Assembly: GCA_045107005.1 (NCBI GenBank)
Contig: JBGCFP010000056.1
Location: 1-64,000, forward strand
Source of the DNA: JBCCMA01 sp045107005
GTDB taxonomy: Bacteria > Pseudomonadota > Gammaproteobacteria > Steroidobacterales > JBCCMA01
Direction: 5' to 3'
Length of the DNA stretch: 64,000 nucleotides
Shown here: in pieces, positions 31,176 through 39,489 of the stretch
Numbering within the stretch: position 1 is the first letter of the stretch
How the letters are laid out: every line of letters starts with the position of its first letter
Position numbers and translations under genes: made by a program
The notes under the pieces: model-generated
Told to the model about the DNA's origin: nothing
Database searches by the model: none
Seen by the model: only the letters and a program-made list of their open reading frames with translations

Positions 31176-34145
31176 ATGAAATCCAGTGAAACGACGTCCG
31201 CGCGAACTCCGCGTGTGGCGAACAAATGGCTGTCCGCCGCGGTTGCAATGGTATTGCTGCCAATGGCCAATGCCCAAAACATGCCCGAGCCAAACATTCT
31301 GCAGACGCGCGGCGTCGACCAGCAGGTCGACTACACGAGCCTGACCAAGTTTGGTAAGTGGGATGATCGCAACTACGAGCTGACCAAAGAAGACCTGTCT
31401 TATCTGTCGGCCGATGAAGACAAACTCGGCAACCAGATCCCGGCCTTCTTCCGTGTTGAGCTGCGCAAAGCCTGGCCGCACCTGCAAAAGAGTGGCCCTG
31501 CGCAATACCCGCGTGCGGCATGGCAAATGTTCCGCATGAAATACGGCGGCTTCCTGCGCGACGGCAAAACCTACGGACCGAAGTGGGGCGTTGATCGTCT
31601 TGCCCAATTCCGTGCCGATAACGAACTGCAGCTCAACCAGGTGTTGGGCGCAAACGAATTGACGGTGGAAATCAACCACGCCAATCCTGATCGCGTTATT
31701 GCTGGTTCGAACAACAACGGCGGCCAGGAAATGTACTACTCGGCCGACGGCGGTCAGAGCTGGACGATTCAAGGCACGTTGCCAAACACCTGCTGCGACC
31801 CCACTGTGGGTTGGTCGCCAGACGGTACAGTGGCATACGCTGCCGCGCTGTCAGGCCCAATCGGCGTCAGCTTCTGGCGTTCGTTTGACCAAGGTGAAAC
31901 CTGGGTCGATCGCTTTGATCTGACGCCAAACGGTAGTGATAAAGAATGGTTGCACGTCGACATCTCGGGCAGCTCGCCGCATTCGGGTAACGTTTACCTG
32001 ACTTGGCATGACGGTAATACCATGCAGTTCGCGCGCTCGACCGATCAGGGCACGAACTTCGACATCACCTCATTCCCTGGCGCACCGCGCGGTATCGGTA
32101 GTGACATCACGACCACGACCAACGGCGACATCTACTATTTCTGGGGCGCCACGGGCGACTCCACGGTGGAAATGCTGAAGTCGACCGACGGCGGCGCCTC
32201 GTTCGCACCGGCGTTTACGGTCGCTTCGACCAACGCGTCGTTTGACTGGCCGGTACCATCGATGGAATCGCGTCGAGCGTGGATCTACGCGTCGGCTGAT
32301 TCGGATCGTTCCGGCGGTGCGTTTGACGGCAGCGTCTACGTCGCGTTTGCCGATACCCTGGGACCAGAAAGCACAGCAGTGAACAACCACACGGTTGTCA
32401 ACGTGTATTACTCACGTGACGGTGGTGCGACCTGGAGCATGAGCAACCCGCATCCGGTTGACGACACCGATGATGTGGATCGTTACAACCCCTGGATGAC
32501 GGTTGACGAGTTTGGCACCGTGCACACGGTGTTCTATGACACTCGTAACTCGCTGAACCGTACTGGTGTTGATTTGTACTACGCATTCTCGACCGATGGT
32601 GCGGTGACCTGGAGCGAGCCAGAGCGTGTTAGCTCGGCCACTTCCGCCAACTTGACCGACGGTCAGGAATGGGGTGACTACAACGGCATTTCGGTCGTTG
32701 GTGAGAAGATTGTTACGGTCTGGACAGACAACCGCGACGGTCCTCCTAACCAGAAAGACGGCTTTGCCGCGACCCTCGTGAACGCGGGCGCATCGCCTTC
32801 GTTCCTGTTGGGCGCTGCAGGTGCTGACACCCTGTCACAGGAAGTGTGCGCACCGGGCGATCTGACCGACATCGATATTGCTGTTGGCCAGATTCAGGGC
32901 TTCGACTCTCCGGTTAGCCTGAGCTACACCGGTCTGCCAGCGGGCTTCAGCGGCGGTTTCTCGGTGAACCCGGTTGTTCCGGCAACGCCGGCGGCAACGT
33001 CAACCGCGTCGATCACCGTTGGCGGTGCGTCTGCGGGCAGCTACAACTTCTCGGTAACCGGCACGGCAGCTGGTGTTGATCCGAAGAACGTTGGCGTTAA
33101 TGTTGACGTGTTCACCGGTACGCCTGCAGCGGCGGCGCTGAGCGCTCCGGCTGATGGTGCCACTGACACTTCGACCAGCCCGATCTTCACGTGGGGTGCC
33201 GTGGCGCAAGCGGCGAGCTACACGTTGGAAGTGGACGACGATCCTGCCTTCGGCAGTATCGACTTCACGACCACGACGGGTGCGACCAGCGCGACGATCA
33301 CCGGATCACTGTCATCCGAAACGACCTACTACTGGCGTGTAACGGCCAGCAACCCATGCGGTGGCGGTGCTACCAGTGCGGCGAGCTCGTTTACCACGGC
33401 GGCTGAGATCTGCGTATCACCGAACCTGGCGATTCCAGACGGTACGCCTGCCGGCACGTCGGATTCGGCGGCTGTGTCTGCAACGGGAACGATCGAGAAC
33501 CTCGATGTCAGCATCGTTGCGTCGCACACCTACGTGGGTGACCTGATCTTCACGCTGACCCATGACGACACCGGCACGAGCGTTGTGCTGATGGATCGTC
33601 CGGGCGTACCGGCCAGCACCTTTGGCTGCAGCAGTGACAACATCGACGCAACCATGACCGATTCGTCGTCCACGGCCGTTGAAACGACCTGTGGATCGGC
33701 GCCTGCACTTGGCGGTCTCTTGCAACCACAAGAGCCTCTGGCAGCGTTCATCGGCGAAGACCTCGGCGGTACCTGGACGCTTAGCGTTTCGGATAACGCA
33801 GGCGTTGACACCGGCGTGCTCGAAGAGTGGTGCCTGTTGCCGCAAACGGCTGGTGGTCCTGACAGTGACGGTGACGGCGTGGAAGACGCAGCCGATAACT
33901 GCACGCTGGTGCCTAACGCGGACCAACGTGACACCAACGGTGACGGCTTCGGTAACGCTTGCGATGCTGACCTGAACAACGACGGCGTGATCAACGTTGC
34001 CGATCTGGGTCTGCTGCGTGCGGTGTTCTTCACCGCGGATGCGGATGCAGACCTCAACGGTGACGGCGTCGTCAACGTTGCGGATCTGGGTATCCTGCGT
34101 GCGTCGTTCTTCGGTGCACCTGGCCCGAGTGGTGTTGCCAACTAA
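31176..34145 (+). CDS. Large secreted BNR-propeller/P-domain protein with dockerin-like tail
   Basis: 989 residues. Signal peptide (about 1-34, ending MANA). A sialidase-type six-bladed propeller (about 120-540) has repeated Asp boxes (SADGGQSWT, SFDQGETWV, STDQGTNF, STDGGASF, SRDGGATWS, STDGAVTWS). An Ig-like part (about 545-650) and an FN3-like domain (about 655-740) follow, then a proprotein convertase P-domain (about 747-889; TYVGDLIFTLTHDDTG, LGGTWTLSVSDNAG), a thrombospondin-3 stretch and two dockerin-like loops ending APGPSGVAN. Codon choice favours CGT, GGT and AAC more than in its neighbours, suggesting strong expression. No peptidase catalytic triad is visible. Confidence 0.85.
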   Translation: MKSSETTSARTPRVANKWLSAAVAMVLLPMANAQNMPEPNILQTRGVDQQVDYTSLTKFGKWDDRNYELTKEDLSYLSADEDKLGNQIPAFFRVELRKAWPHLQKSGPAQYPRAAWQMFRMKYGGFLRDGKTYGPKWGVDRLAQFRADNELQLNQVLGANELTVEINHANPDRVIAGSNNNGGQEMYYSADGGQSWTIQGTLPNTCCDPTVGWSPDGTVAYAAALSGPIGVSFWRSFDQGETWVDRFDLTPNGSDKEWLHVDISGSSPHSGNVYLTWHDGNTMQFARSTDQGTNFDITSFPGAPRGIGSDITTTTNGDIYYFWGATGDSTVEMLKSTDGGASFAPAFTVASTNASFDWPVPSMESRRAWIYASADSDRSGGAFDGSVYVAFADTLGPESTAVNNHTVVNVYYSRDGGATWSMSNPHPVDDTDDVDRYNPWMTVDEFGTVHTVFYDTRNSLNRTGVDLYYAFSTDGAVTWSEPERVSSATSANLTDGQEWGDYNGISVVGEKIVTVWTDNRDGPPNQKDGFAATLVNAGASPSFLLGAAGADTLSQEVCAPGDLTDIDIAVGQIQGFDSPVSLSYTGLPAGFSGGFSVNPVVPATPAATSTASITVGGASAGSYNFSVTGTAAGVDPKNVGVNVDVFTGTPAAAALSAPADGATDTSTSPIFTWGAVAQAASYTLEVDDDPAFGSIDFTTTTGATSATITGSLSSETTYYWRVTASNPCGGGATSAASSFTTAAEICVSPNLAIPDGTPAGTSDSAAVSATGTIENLDVSIVASHTYVGDLIFTLTHDDTGTSVVLMDRPGVPASTFGCSSDNIDATMTDSSSTAVETTCGSAPALGGLLQPQEPLAAFIGEDLGGTWTLSVSDNAGVDTGVLEEWCLLPQTAGGPDSDGDGVEDAADNCTLVPNADQRDTNGDGFGNACDADLNNDGVINVADLGLLRAVFFTADADADLNGDGVVNVADLGILRASFFGAPGPSGVAN

Positions 34146-34172
34146 GCGTTAATCTAACGCGAAAAGCTACGC

Positions 34173-34204
34173 AAACCCCGCCCCTGTGGCGGGGTTTGTT
34201 TTTT
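34173..34204 (+). terminator. Rho-independent terminator
   Basis: AAACCCCGCC (34173-34182), loop CCTGT, GGCGGGGTTT (34188-34197), then GTTTTTT. It follows the propeller protein gene. Confidence 0.92.
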
Positions 34205-34355
34205 GGGGACAGGGAAAACGTTGCTGTGCGTCACGCGCCCCGGGTTGCGCTAGAATAAGAGCTCGCGTCGCAACCGCTTACCGGACAGGCAGCCAGCCGT
34301 GCACGAGCCGTTTACCCATTTTTCATTCACTGGCGTCACGTCGCTCGCATGATCC

Positions 34356-35225
34356 ATGACGCTGCGAGCTAGCCGACATGCCTGGGTCGCCGTGCTTTGT
34401 GCGGCGGGCAACATCAATGCCGTTGCCGCGGACGCGCCGGTCAACCACTGTATGGCGGACACGATTTGCGTGGACGGCGAATGGCGGTCTTCCGACAGTG
34501 GGCGGCAGCTTGTTTTTACGGCGCGCAACCTGTCTGAATTTCCGGTCACCGTGACGTTGAATCTGCGTTCCACTGCGTTCGCCAACGGTCCGCCGGAAGA
34601 CGTGATCACAACCGTCCAACCGCGCGCCACGACGGCGTTGGCCAATGTGATGGCGCTGTCGTCCGAAGAGGCTGCGCCCGAATATCACTACAAGTTCGAA
34701 TGGGATTTTGGCGTCGCCAACGTTCTGCACGATGACGACTACCTTTACCGCTTGCCCTACGCTGCGGGCAAGAGTTACCGCATTCTCCAGGGTTACGGCA
34801 GTCGATTCAGCCATACCGGCAACGAGCACTACAGCGTAGATTTCGATATGCCGCGGGGGACGCCCGTGCACGCCGCCCGCGACGGCGTGGTCATGGAAAT
34901 GGTCGAGAAATTTGGTGAAGGCTGTTGGGAGGCGCGCTGTCGGCGTACGGCCAATTACATCAACGTGCTGCACGACGACGGCAGCACCGGTGAGTACTAC
35001 CATCTGTTGCGCGACAGCGCCGAGGTTGCGGTCGGGGATAAAATCACGCGCGGGCAGTTTCTCGCACGATCAGGCAATTCCGGGCACTCGACAATGCCGC
35101 ATCTGCATTTCGGTGTTTACGAATCCATCGCGTGGGGTCGGACGCGCTCGCTGCCGGTTCGCTACGACAGTGTCGACGGTGTCGTCGATGCACCCGGGCG
35201 ACGGCAGCGTCATGTAGCGCGCTAA
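34356..35225 (+). CDS. M23-family metallopeptidase, exported
   Basis: 289 residues. N-terminal export signal (about 1-25), a beta-rich domain (about 30-140), then the M23 catalytic domain (about 145-280). Metal motifs: HTGNEHYSVDFDMPRGTPVHAARDGVV (the H-x3-D pair) and MPHLHFGVYE (the H-x-H). It probably cuts cell-wall peptide cross-links in the periplasm. Its stop overlaps the convergent hydrolase gene by 4 bases. Confidence 0.88.
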   Translation: MTLRASRHAWVAVLCAAGNINAVAADAPVNHCMADTICVDGEWRSSDSGRQLVFTARNLSEFPVTVTLNLRSTAFANGPPEDVITTVQPRATTALANVMALSSEEAAPEYHYKFEWDFGVANVLHDDDYLYRLPYAAGKSYRILQGYGSRFSHTGNEHYSVDFDMPRGTPVHAARDGVVMEMVEKFGEGCWEARCRRTANYINVLHDDGSTGEYYHLLRDSAEVAVGDKITRGQFLARSGNSGHSTMPHLHFGVYESIAWGRTRSLPVRYDSVDGVVDAPGRRQRHVAR

Positions 35226-35959
35226 CTGTTACGCAGCGTCTTCTCAATGATTCGCCACACCGCCGGATTCGTACCCAACCCGATGTGGGATCCGATGACA
35301 CGCACGTGCCGGGCGTGGGGGTTGTAACGATCCACCGCTGCGCGCCAGCCAACGACGCCGTCGCTGCGACTGTAAATCACGGTCAGCGGCTGCGTGATGC
35401 CTTGCTGGTTAATCTCGTGCACGTGGGCTTCGAAGCTGTCCAGATCGACGCCTTGACTGGCGGCGAAGCGTTCGCCGGCGATCGTGTATTTCGGGCCGCC
35501 CTCGACCGGTGTGCCGATCGTGATGACTTCACGCACGGCATCGGGCCGCTGGCGCGCGACCTCACGCGCCACGACGCCGCCAAGACTCCAGCCAATCATG
35601 GTTATTTTACGATCCGGGTCACGCAGGTCGTCGAGGCTTTCGGCAATGCGTTGCGCGTCGCGCTCGGGAAAGCCCTTGTTGCGCCCGAGGTTCCAGCCCT
35701 GTGTTCGGTAGCCCAGATAGTCGAGGTATCGACGCAACGGCCAGGTCACGCCATCGTCCGTCAGAAAGCCAGGCACCACCATGATCTGTCGCCCGTCACC
35801 GCTGCGTCGCGCCGCCAGAAGCGGAGCGCTCGGTAACAGCAGCAGGGTTTCCAGCGCGGCGCGAAACTCGAAAAATTTTAGTGCGCTAGCCGGCTGATCA
35901 AGATCGAAATGGGCTTCGCGATCGGCAGCTTCAATATCCGCAGCGCCGTTATCGTCCAC
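35222..35959 (-). CDS. Alpha/beta-hydrolase, lipase/esterase-like
   Basis: 245 residues from GTG at 35959. The body holds a serine-hydrolase fold: IMVVPGFLTDDGVTW at the oxyanion region, YRTQGWNLGRN, nucleophile elbow MIGWSLGGVVARE, TIGTPVEGGP, a late Asp (VIYSRSDGVVGW) and His (VIGSHIGLG). It resembles triacylglycerol-lipase-like hydrolases. The start shares its G with the stop of the upstream cytochrome b561-YceI gene, implying co-translation. Confidence 0.85.
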   Translation of the reverse strand: MDDNGAADIEAADREAHFDLDQPASALKFFEFRAALETLLLLPSAPLLAARRSGDGRQIMVVPGFLTDDGVTWPLRRYLDYLGYRTQGWNLGRNKGFPERDAQRIAESLDDLRDPDRKITMIGWSLGGVVAREVARQRPDAVREVITIGTPVEGGPKYTIAGERFAASQGVDLDSFEAHVHEINQQGITQPLTVIYSRSDGVVGWRAAVDRYNPHARHVRVIGSHIGLGTNPAVWRIIEKTLRNS

Positions 35960-37170
35960 TAGTTGACGGTTGCTTCAATGTGCACCTTAACGATCACGGT
36001 TTGGCCGACCCAGGTTGTGTCCGTCCATTCGCCGGTGCCAACGCCAAGTGCCAGGCGATCGAGTGTTGCAGTGCCGTTGAGTACGCGTTTGTCGCCGTCT
36101 TCGGTGACGCTGAACATCAAGTCGGTTGCGACGCTTTTGGCTTTGATGACCAGCTGCCCGTGCGCCACAAAACCGTCCTGCGTGGGCTCAAACGCCGTGG
36201 CGCGAAAAAAGGCCTGTGGAAACTGCTCCACATCGAACCAGTCTTTTTGCGTCAGTGTGTCGTCGCGTTCGGCATCGTTGGTTGCCATCGTCGTGGTATC
36301 GATCGTGACGTCAAAGCGGCTCTGCTCCAGAGCGGCATTGTCGAACTGCAGTGTGGCTTCGAAGCGTTCCCAGGTGCCGGTGAACGACGCACCGGCTTGG
36401 TCGGCGACAAATTCAATCCGGCTGCTGGCGTCGTCGAGCTCCCATACGGGCAGCGCCGAGGAGGCGGGCGGCTGGGGAGCCGCAGCGGGCGCCGGAGTCG
36501 TGACGGTGGTTTCCGTTGATTGATCAACGGGAGCGCCACTGACTTTGGGTGAGGTTTGCGCCAGAAACAACAGGCCCGAGACGATGACCGCCGTGAACGC
36601 CGTGATTGCGGGCGCGGAACTAATGCGCCGCAAAATACCGTCGCGATCAAACAGGGCGTGCTTGAGCGCCGCCAGGATGTGGACGAGGGCGACGACAAAC
36701 AAGAGTTTGCCAAGCGTCTCGTGAATCTCTTCGAGTTGATGTTTCAAGTCGGCGTCCGCGGCAACCAGGTCTGGAAACTGAAAAAGATTGAACCAGCTAA
36801 CCGAGTAGGCAGAGGCTGAAGACATCAGCCAACCGGTGATCGGCAGCGCGAACAGCAGTGCGTAGAGCGCAAAATGGCTCACGTGGGAGGCGCCGCGTTG
36901 CCACGTGGGCATGGTCGCCGGCAACGGTGGTGGTCGATGCGACAGTCGCCAGACCAACCGGCCAATGGCCACAATCAGAATGGTCATGCCGACCGATTTG
37001 TGATTGGCCAGTAGCGCCAGTTGCGAGAAAACGCTGCCGCTATCGTGGGCGCGTTCGGCAAGCTTGGCCAGCACAAACTGCAGCACAATCGCGCCCGCTA
37101 CCAGCCAGTGCAGCAGCTTGGCCGTCGCGTCGTAGTGGACGACCGTTTCATTCGTGGACGTAGTGGCCAT
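35959..37170 (-). CDS. Cytochrome b561 fused to a YceI domain
   Basis: 403 residues. Residues 1-200 form a four-to-five-helix cytochrome b561 (VVHYDATAKLLHWLVAGAIVLQFVLAK, RLVWRLSHRPPPLP, HVSHFALYALLFALPITGW, HETLGKLLFVVALVHILAALKH) with the expected haem histidines. A Pro/Ala linker follows (about 205-240), then a periplasmic YceI domain (about 242-403; SRIEFVADQAGASFTGTWERFEATLQFD, FFRATAFEP, LVIKAKSVATDLMF). The usual layout is two separate adjacent genes. It suggests quinone-type electron transfer linked to a lipid-binding domain. Confidence 0.88.
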   Translation of the reverse strand: MATTSTNETVVHYDATAKLLHWLVAGAIVLQFVLAKLAERAHDSGSVFSQLALLANHKSVGMTILIVAIGRLVWRLSHRPPPLPATMPTWQRGASHVSHFALYALLFALPITGWLMSSASAYSVSWFNLFQFPDLVAADADLKHQLEEIHETLGKLLFVVALVHILAALKHALFDRDGILRRISSAPAITAFTAVIVSGLLFLAQTSPKVSGAPVDQSTETTVTTPAPAAAPQPPASSALPVWELDDASSRIEFVADQAGASFTGTWERFEATLQFDNAALEQSRFDVTIDTTTMATNDAERDDTLTQKDWFDVEQFPQAFFRATAFEPTQDGFVAHGQLVIKAKSVATDLMFSVTEDGDKRVLNGTATLDRLALGVGTGEWTDTTWVGQTVIVKVHIEATVN

Positions 37171-37269
37171 AGCAACCCTCTAAAGTGTCGGCAACGATCC
37201 GAAAATCACAGGTGCCGTCAACGTCTGATTCACGACACTAGCGGACCATACCGTCGCTTCGAAGCGCTG

Positions 37270-37662
37270 TCACGCACTCGCAGTGCGATCCGGCAGCACG
37301 AAAGTACGTCGGGCGGTGGGACAATCAAGACGCGCGCTGGTGTACCACTTGTCAAGGCAGGACGCTGACAGCAAATCCGCGTTGGCGGCGGCGAACTCGG
37401 CGAAGTTTGACGCTTTGGTGACGGTGAGTCGTTCGCCAATCAAGGATAGAAAAGCCAGTGTGACCGTCATGTGAAATTTATCCGGCGCACCGGCAGCACG
37501 GGCCAGTGAGCGAATGCCTCGGGCGTAGCGTAGCGCGGCGTCTTCAAACGGATATCGCCGCAGCAGCGCGTAGCCTGCGGCAACGTGCTCGGCGTGGCCG
37601 AACGCGGCCGCGTCCACCGTGCCTGCCTCGAGTTGCCGCGCCAGTTGATCGGCATCGATCAT
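37270..37662 (-). CDS. Hypothetical protein of an unnamed HxxH-type family
   Basis: 130 residues, soluble and helical. Characteristic pieces are FGHAEHVAAGYALLRRYPF near 22, a central ALRYARGIRSLARAAGAPDKFHMTVTLAFLSLIGERL, and WYTSARLDCPTARRTFVLPD at the end. It resembles a recurrent uncharacterised family with a histidine pair; no function is known to me. ATGA overlap with the upstream ribbon-helix-helix gene suggests co-translation. Confidence 0.6.
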   Translation of the reverse strand: MIDADQLARQLEAGTVDAAAFGHAEHVAAGYALLRRYPFEDAALRYARGIRSLARAAGAPDKFHMTVTLAFLSLIGERLTVTKASNFAEFAAANADLLSASCLDKWYTSARLDCPTARRTFVLPDRTASA

Positions 37663-37910
37663 TGCGCGTCTTCGAGCAGTGTGTGGCTGTCCTCGGCCCG
37701 CAGATCCAGATCGTAGACATCGCGCAGTTTCGCGATCCTCGCCAGCGTTTCGCCACCGAAAGGTGTCTTGTTATCAAAACTGTGCAAGACGATCCCTTCC
37801 AGCAAATCGCCGAGCGACATGTCGTGATATTCCGCTAAGGCCTTGAGAACTTTGAGCAAGCGTTTTTCGATGCGTACGCCGGTTTGGACGCGTTCAATCG
37901 TGTGTTTCAT
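37659..37910 (-). CDS. Ribbon-helix-helix-like small protein
   Basis: 83 residues from ATG at 37910; the longer frame upstream runs through the neighbouring gene and is unlikely. The start IERVQTGVRIEKRLLKVLKALAEYHDMSLGDLLEGIVLHSF has the strand-helix-helix pattern of Arc/CopG-type DNA-binding proteins. The stop overlaps the next start (ATGA). It probably represses its own two-gene operon; this is inference. Confidence 0.6.
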   Translation of the reverse strand: MKHTIERVQTGVRIEKRLLKVLKALAEYHDMSLGDLLEGIVLHSFDNKTPFGGETLARIAKLRDVYDLDLRAEDSHTLLEDAQ

Positions 37911-37947
37911 TGGCGCAAGAATATTACCAATGTACCAAGATAACAAA

Positions 37948-39336
37948 TTAGCCGAGCGACTCGATCTCAGTTCCTTTGTCGGGTTTTTTGATAAAACGCT
38001 GAAAAATCTTATAGATATCCATATCAAACTGCCGCTCGTTGTCGAGAAGGTCGTGCACATCGTGCGGATCATGAACGGTACCAAGCAGACACCATTGATC
38101 GGCGACATGCAGATCCATCTTGCCTCGTCGCTTGCTGACAAACGCCACCGGACCTGGAAACGGCCAGTCCGGTACCCGTGTGCCGCCCAGCGCATTGAGC
38201 AGTTTCAGCTGCCACGCAACGGCGCTTTGCTCTCCAACACAGGCACCGGCGCAGCGCTTGATCTGGTAGCCAAAACAACTGCCTGGCCCGGATTCAATGC
38301 CGAGCTTTTTGCGGCAGAGCTGGTGCTCGTCAACCAGGCCTTGTAACCACTTTTTGGCGGCGGTTCGCTGTCGAAACACACCATATTGAACGAGACTGCC
38401 GTCCGGCGGCTCCAACGGTTCGAGGCGAGGCACGGCGTAACCGGCGTCATCGGTACCGAGCGCCAGCGTGTAGACCGGCGCCTGGTGGCGCAAACGTCGA
38501 TTGAGCACGGGTCGCTCCCGTTTGATCAACTGCGCTTCGAGCAGCAGCGCGCCGAGCTCTGATGTGGTCTTGATGGCATCCACGTCTACCGCTTGGGTGA
38601 ACAGCTTCGCTTCTTTTCCTTCACGGGTTGCGAGAGAGAAATGCGACAGCACGCGGCTGCGAATATTGACGCTCTTGCCGATGTACAGCAGGGCTTCGTC
38701 AGCCCCGAAAAATCGATAGACACCGGGTCCGGCGGGGAGCGCATCCACGCGTTTGCGCGGTAAGCCCGGTGGTAACTTCGGCCCGGCCAACTGCTTGCGC
38801 ACCGCTTTTTCAACGACCGCAGCGCCGAGTTCTTCGGTGACTTTGACGCTCCATTCCCACAGCGCGCTGGCGTCGGTGAGCGCGCGATGACGCGGCTCGC
38901 AGGTCAGCTGGTGACGCTGCATGAGCGCATCCAGATTATGATAGCGCTCCTGCGGATAGAGCGCGCGGGACAGCGCAACCGTGCACAGTTTTTTGGGCCG
39001 AAACGATCGCTCCAGCGCCCGAAACGCATTGTGCAGGAAACCGAAATCAAAGCGCACGTTGTGAGCGACAAACAGATGGCCCTCCAGTCGCTCGTAAACG
39101 TCGCGCCAAATGTCATTGAAGTGCGGCGCGTCGGCGACCATTTCGTCGTGAATGCCGGTCAGCGCGCTGATTTGAAGAGGTATTTCCCGGCCCGGATTGA
39201 TTAGTGTCGACCAGCGTTGCACGTCGCCGCCCGTCGTTGCGGTGACGATGGCAATTTCGGTGATGCGATGAAAGCCGGCGCGCGAGCCGGTGGTTTCAAG
39301 ATCAACAAACGCCGTGGGGAACTCCGGGTGCAGCAT
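37948..39336 (-). CDS. DnaQ-like exonuclease fused to GIY-YIG nuclease
   Basis: 462 residues from ATG 39336 (the frame is open to 39423). Residues 1-175 form a DEDDh exonuclease (AFVDLETTG, HNVRFDFGFLHNAF, HRALTDA). Residues 200-285 are a GIY-YIG domain (AGPGVYRFFGADEALLYIGKSVNIRSRVLSHF), followed by a UvrC-like region with cysteines (CFGYQIKRCAGAC). This epsilon-UvrC-like fusion is a known but uncharacterised protein class, related to Cho and the N-terminal half of UvrC. It is probably a repair nuclease. Confidence 0.85.
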   Translation of the reverse strand: MLHPEFPTAFVDLETTGSRAGFHRITEIAIVTATTGGDVQRWSTLINPGREIPLQISALTGIHDEMVADAPHFNDIWRDVYERLEGHLFVAHNVRFDFGFLHNAFRALERSFRPKKLCTVALSRALYPQERYHNLDALMQRHQLTCEPRHRALTDASALWEWSVKVTEELGAAVVEKAVRKQLAGPKLPPGLPRKRVDALPAGPGVYRFFGADEALLYIGKSVNIRSRVLSHFSLATREGKEAKLFTQAVDVDAIKTTSELGALLLEAQLIKRERPVLNRRLRHQAPVYTLALGTDDAGYAVPRLEPLEPPDGSLVQYGVFRQRTAAKKWLQGLVDEHQLCRKKLGIESGPGSCFGYQIKRCAGACVGEQSAVAWQLKLLNALGGTRVPDWPFPGPVAFVSKRRGKMDLHVADQWCLLGTVHDPHDVHDLLDNERQFDMDIYKIFQRFIKKPDKGTEIESLG

Positions 39337-39489
39337 GGCGGTAATAGTGTCAGGACGGTCCCGGGGCAGGGCATCGCACAGGGAGTCGGCGTTTGATAAC
39401 AAACCCCGGGAGCGTCCCGACAATACAGTAGACCTGCCCAGGCAAAAAATTATTTCCCGGCAATGGCCGATTCATGCAACGCGGTTGCA

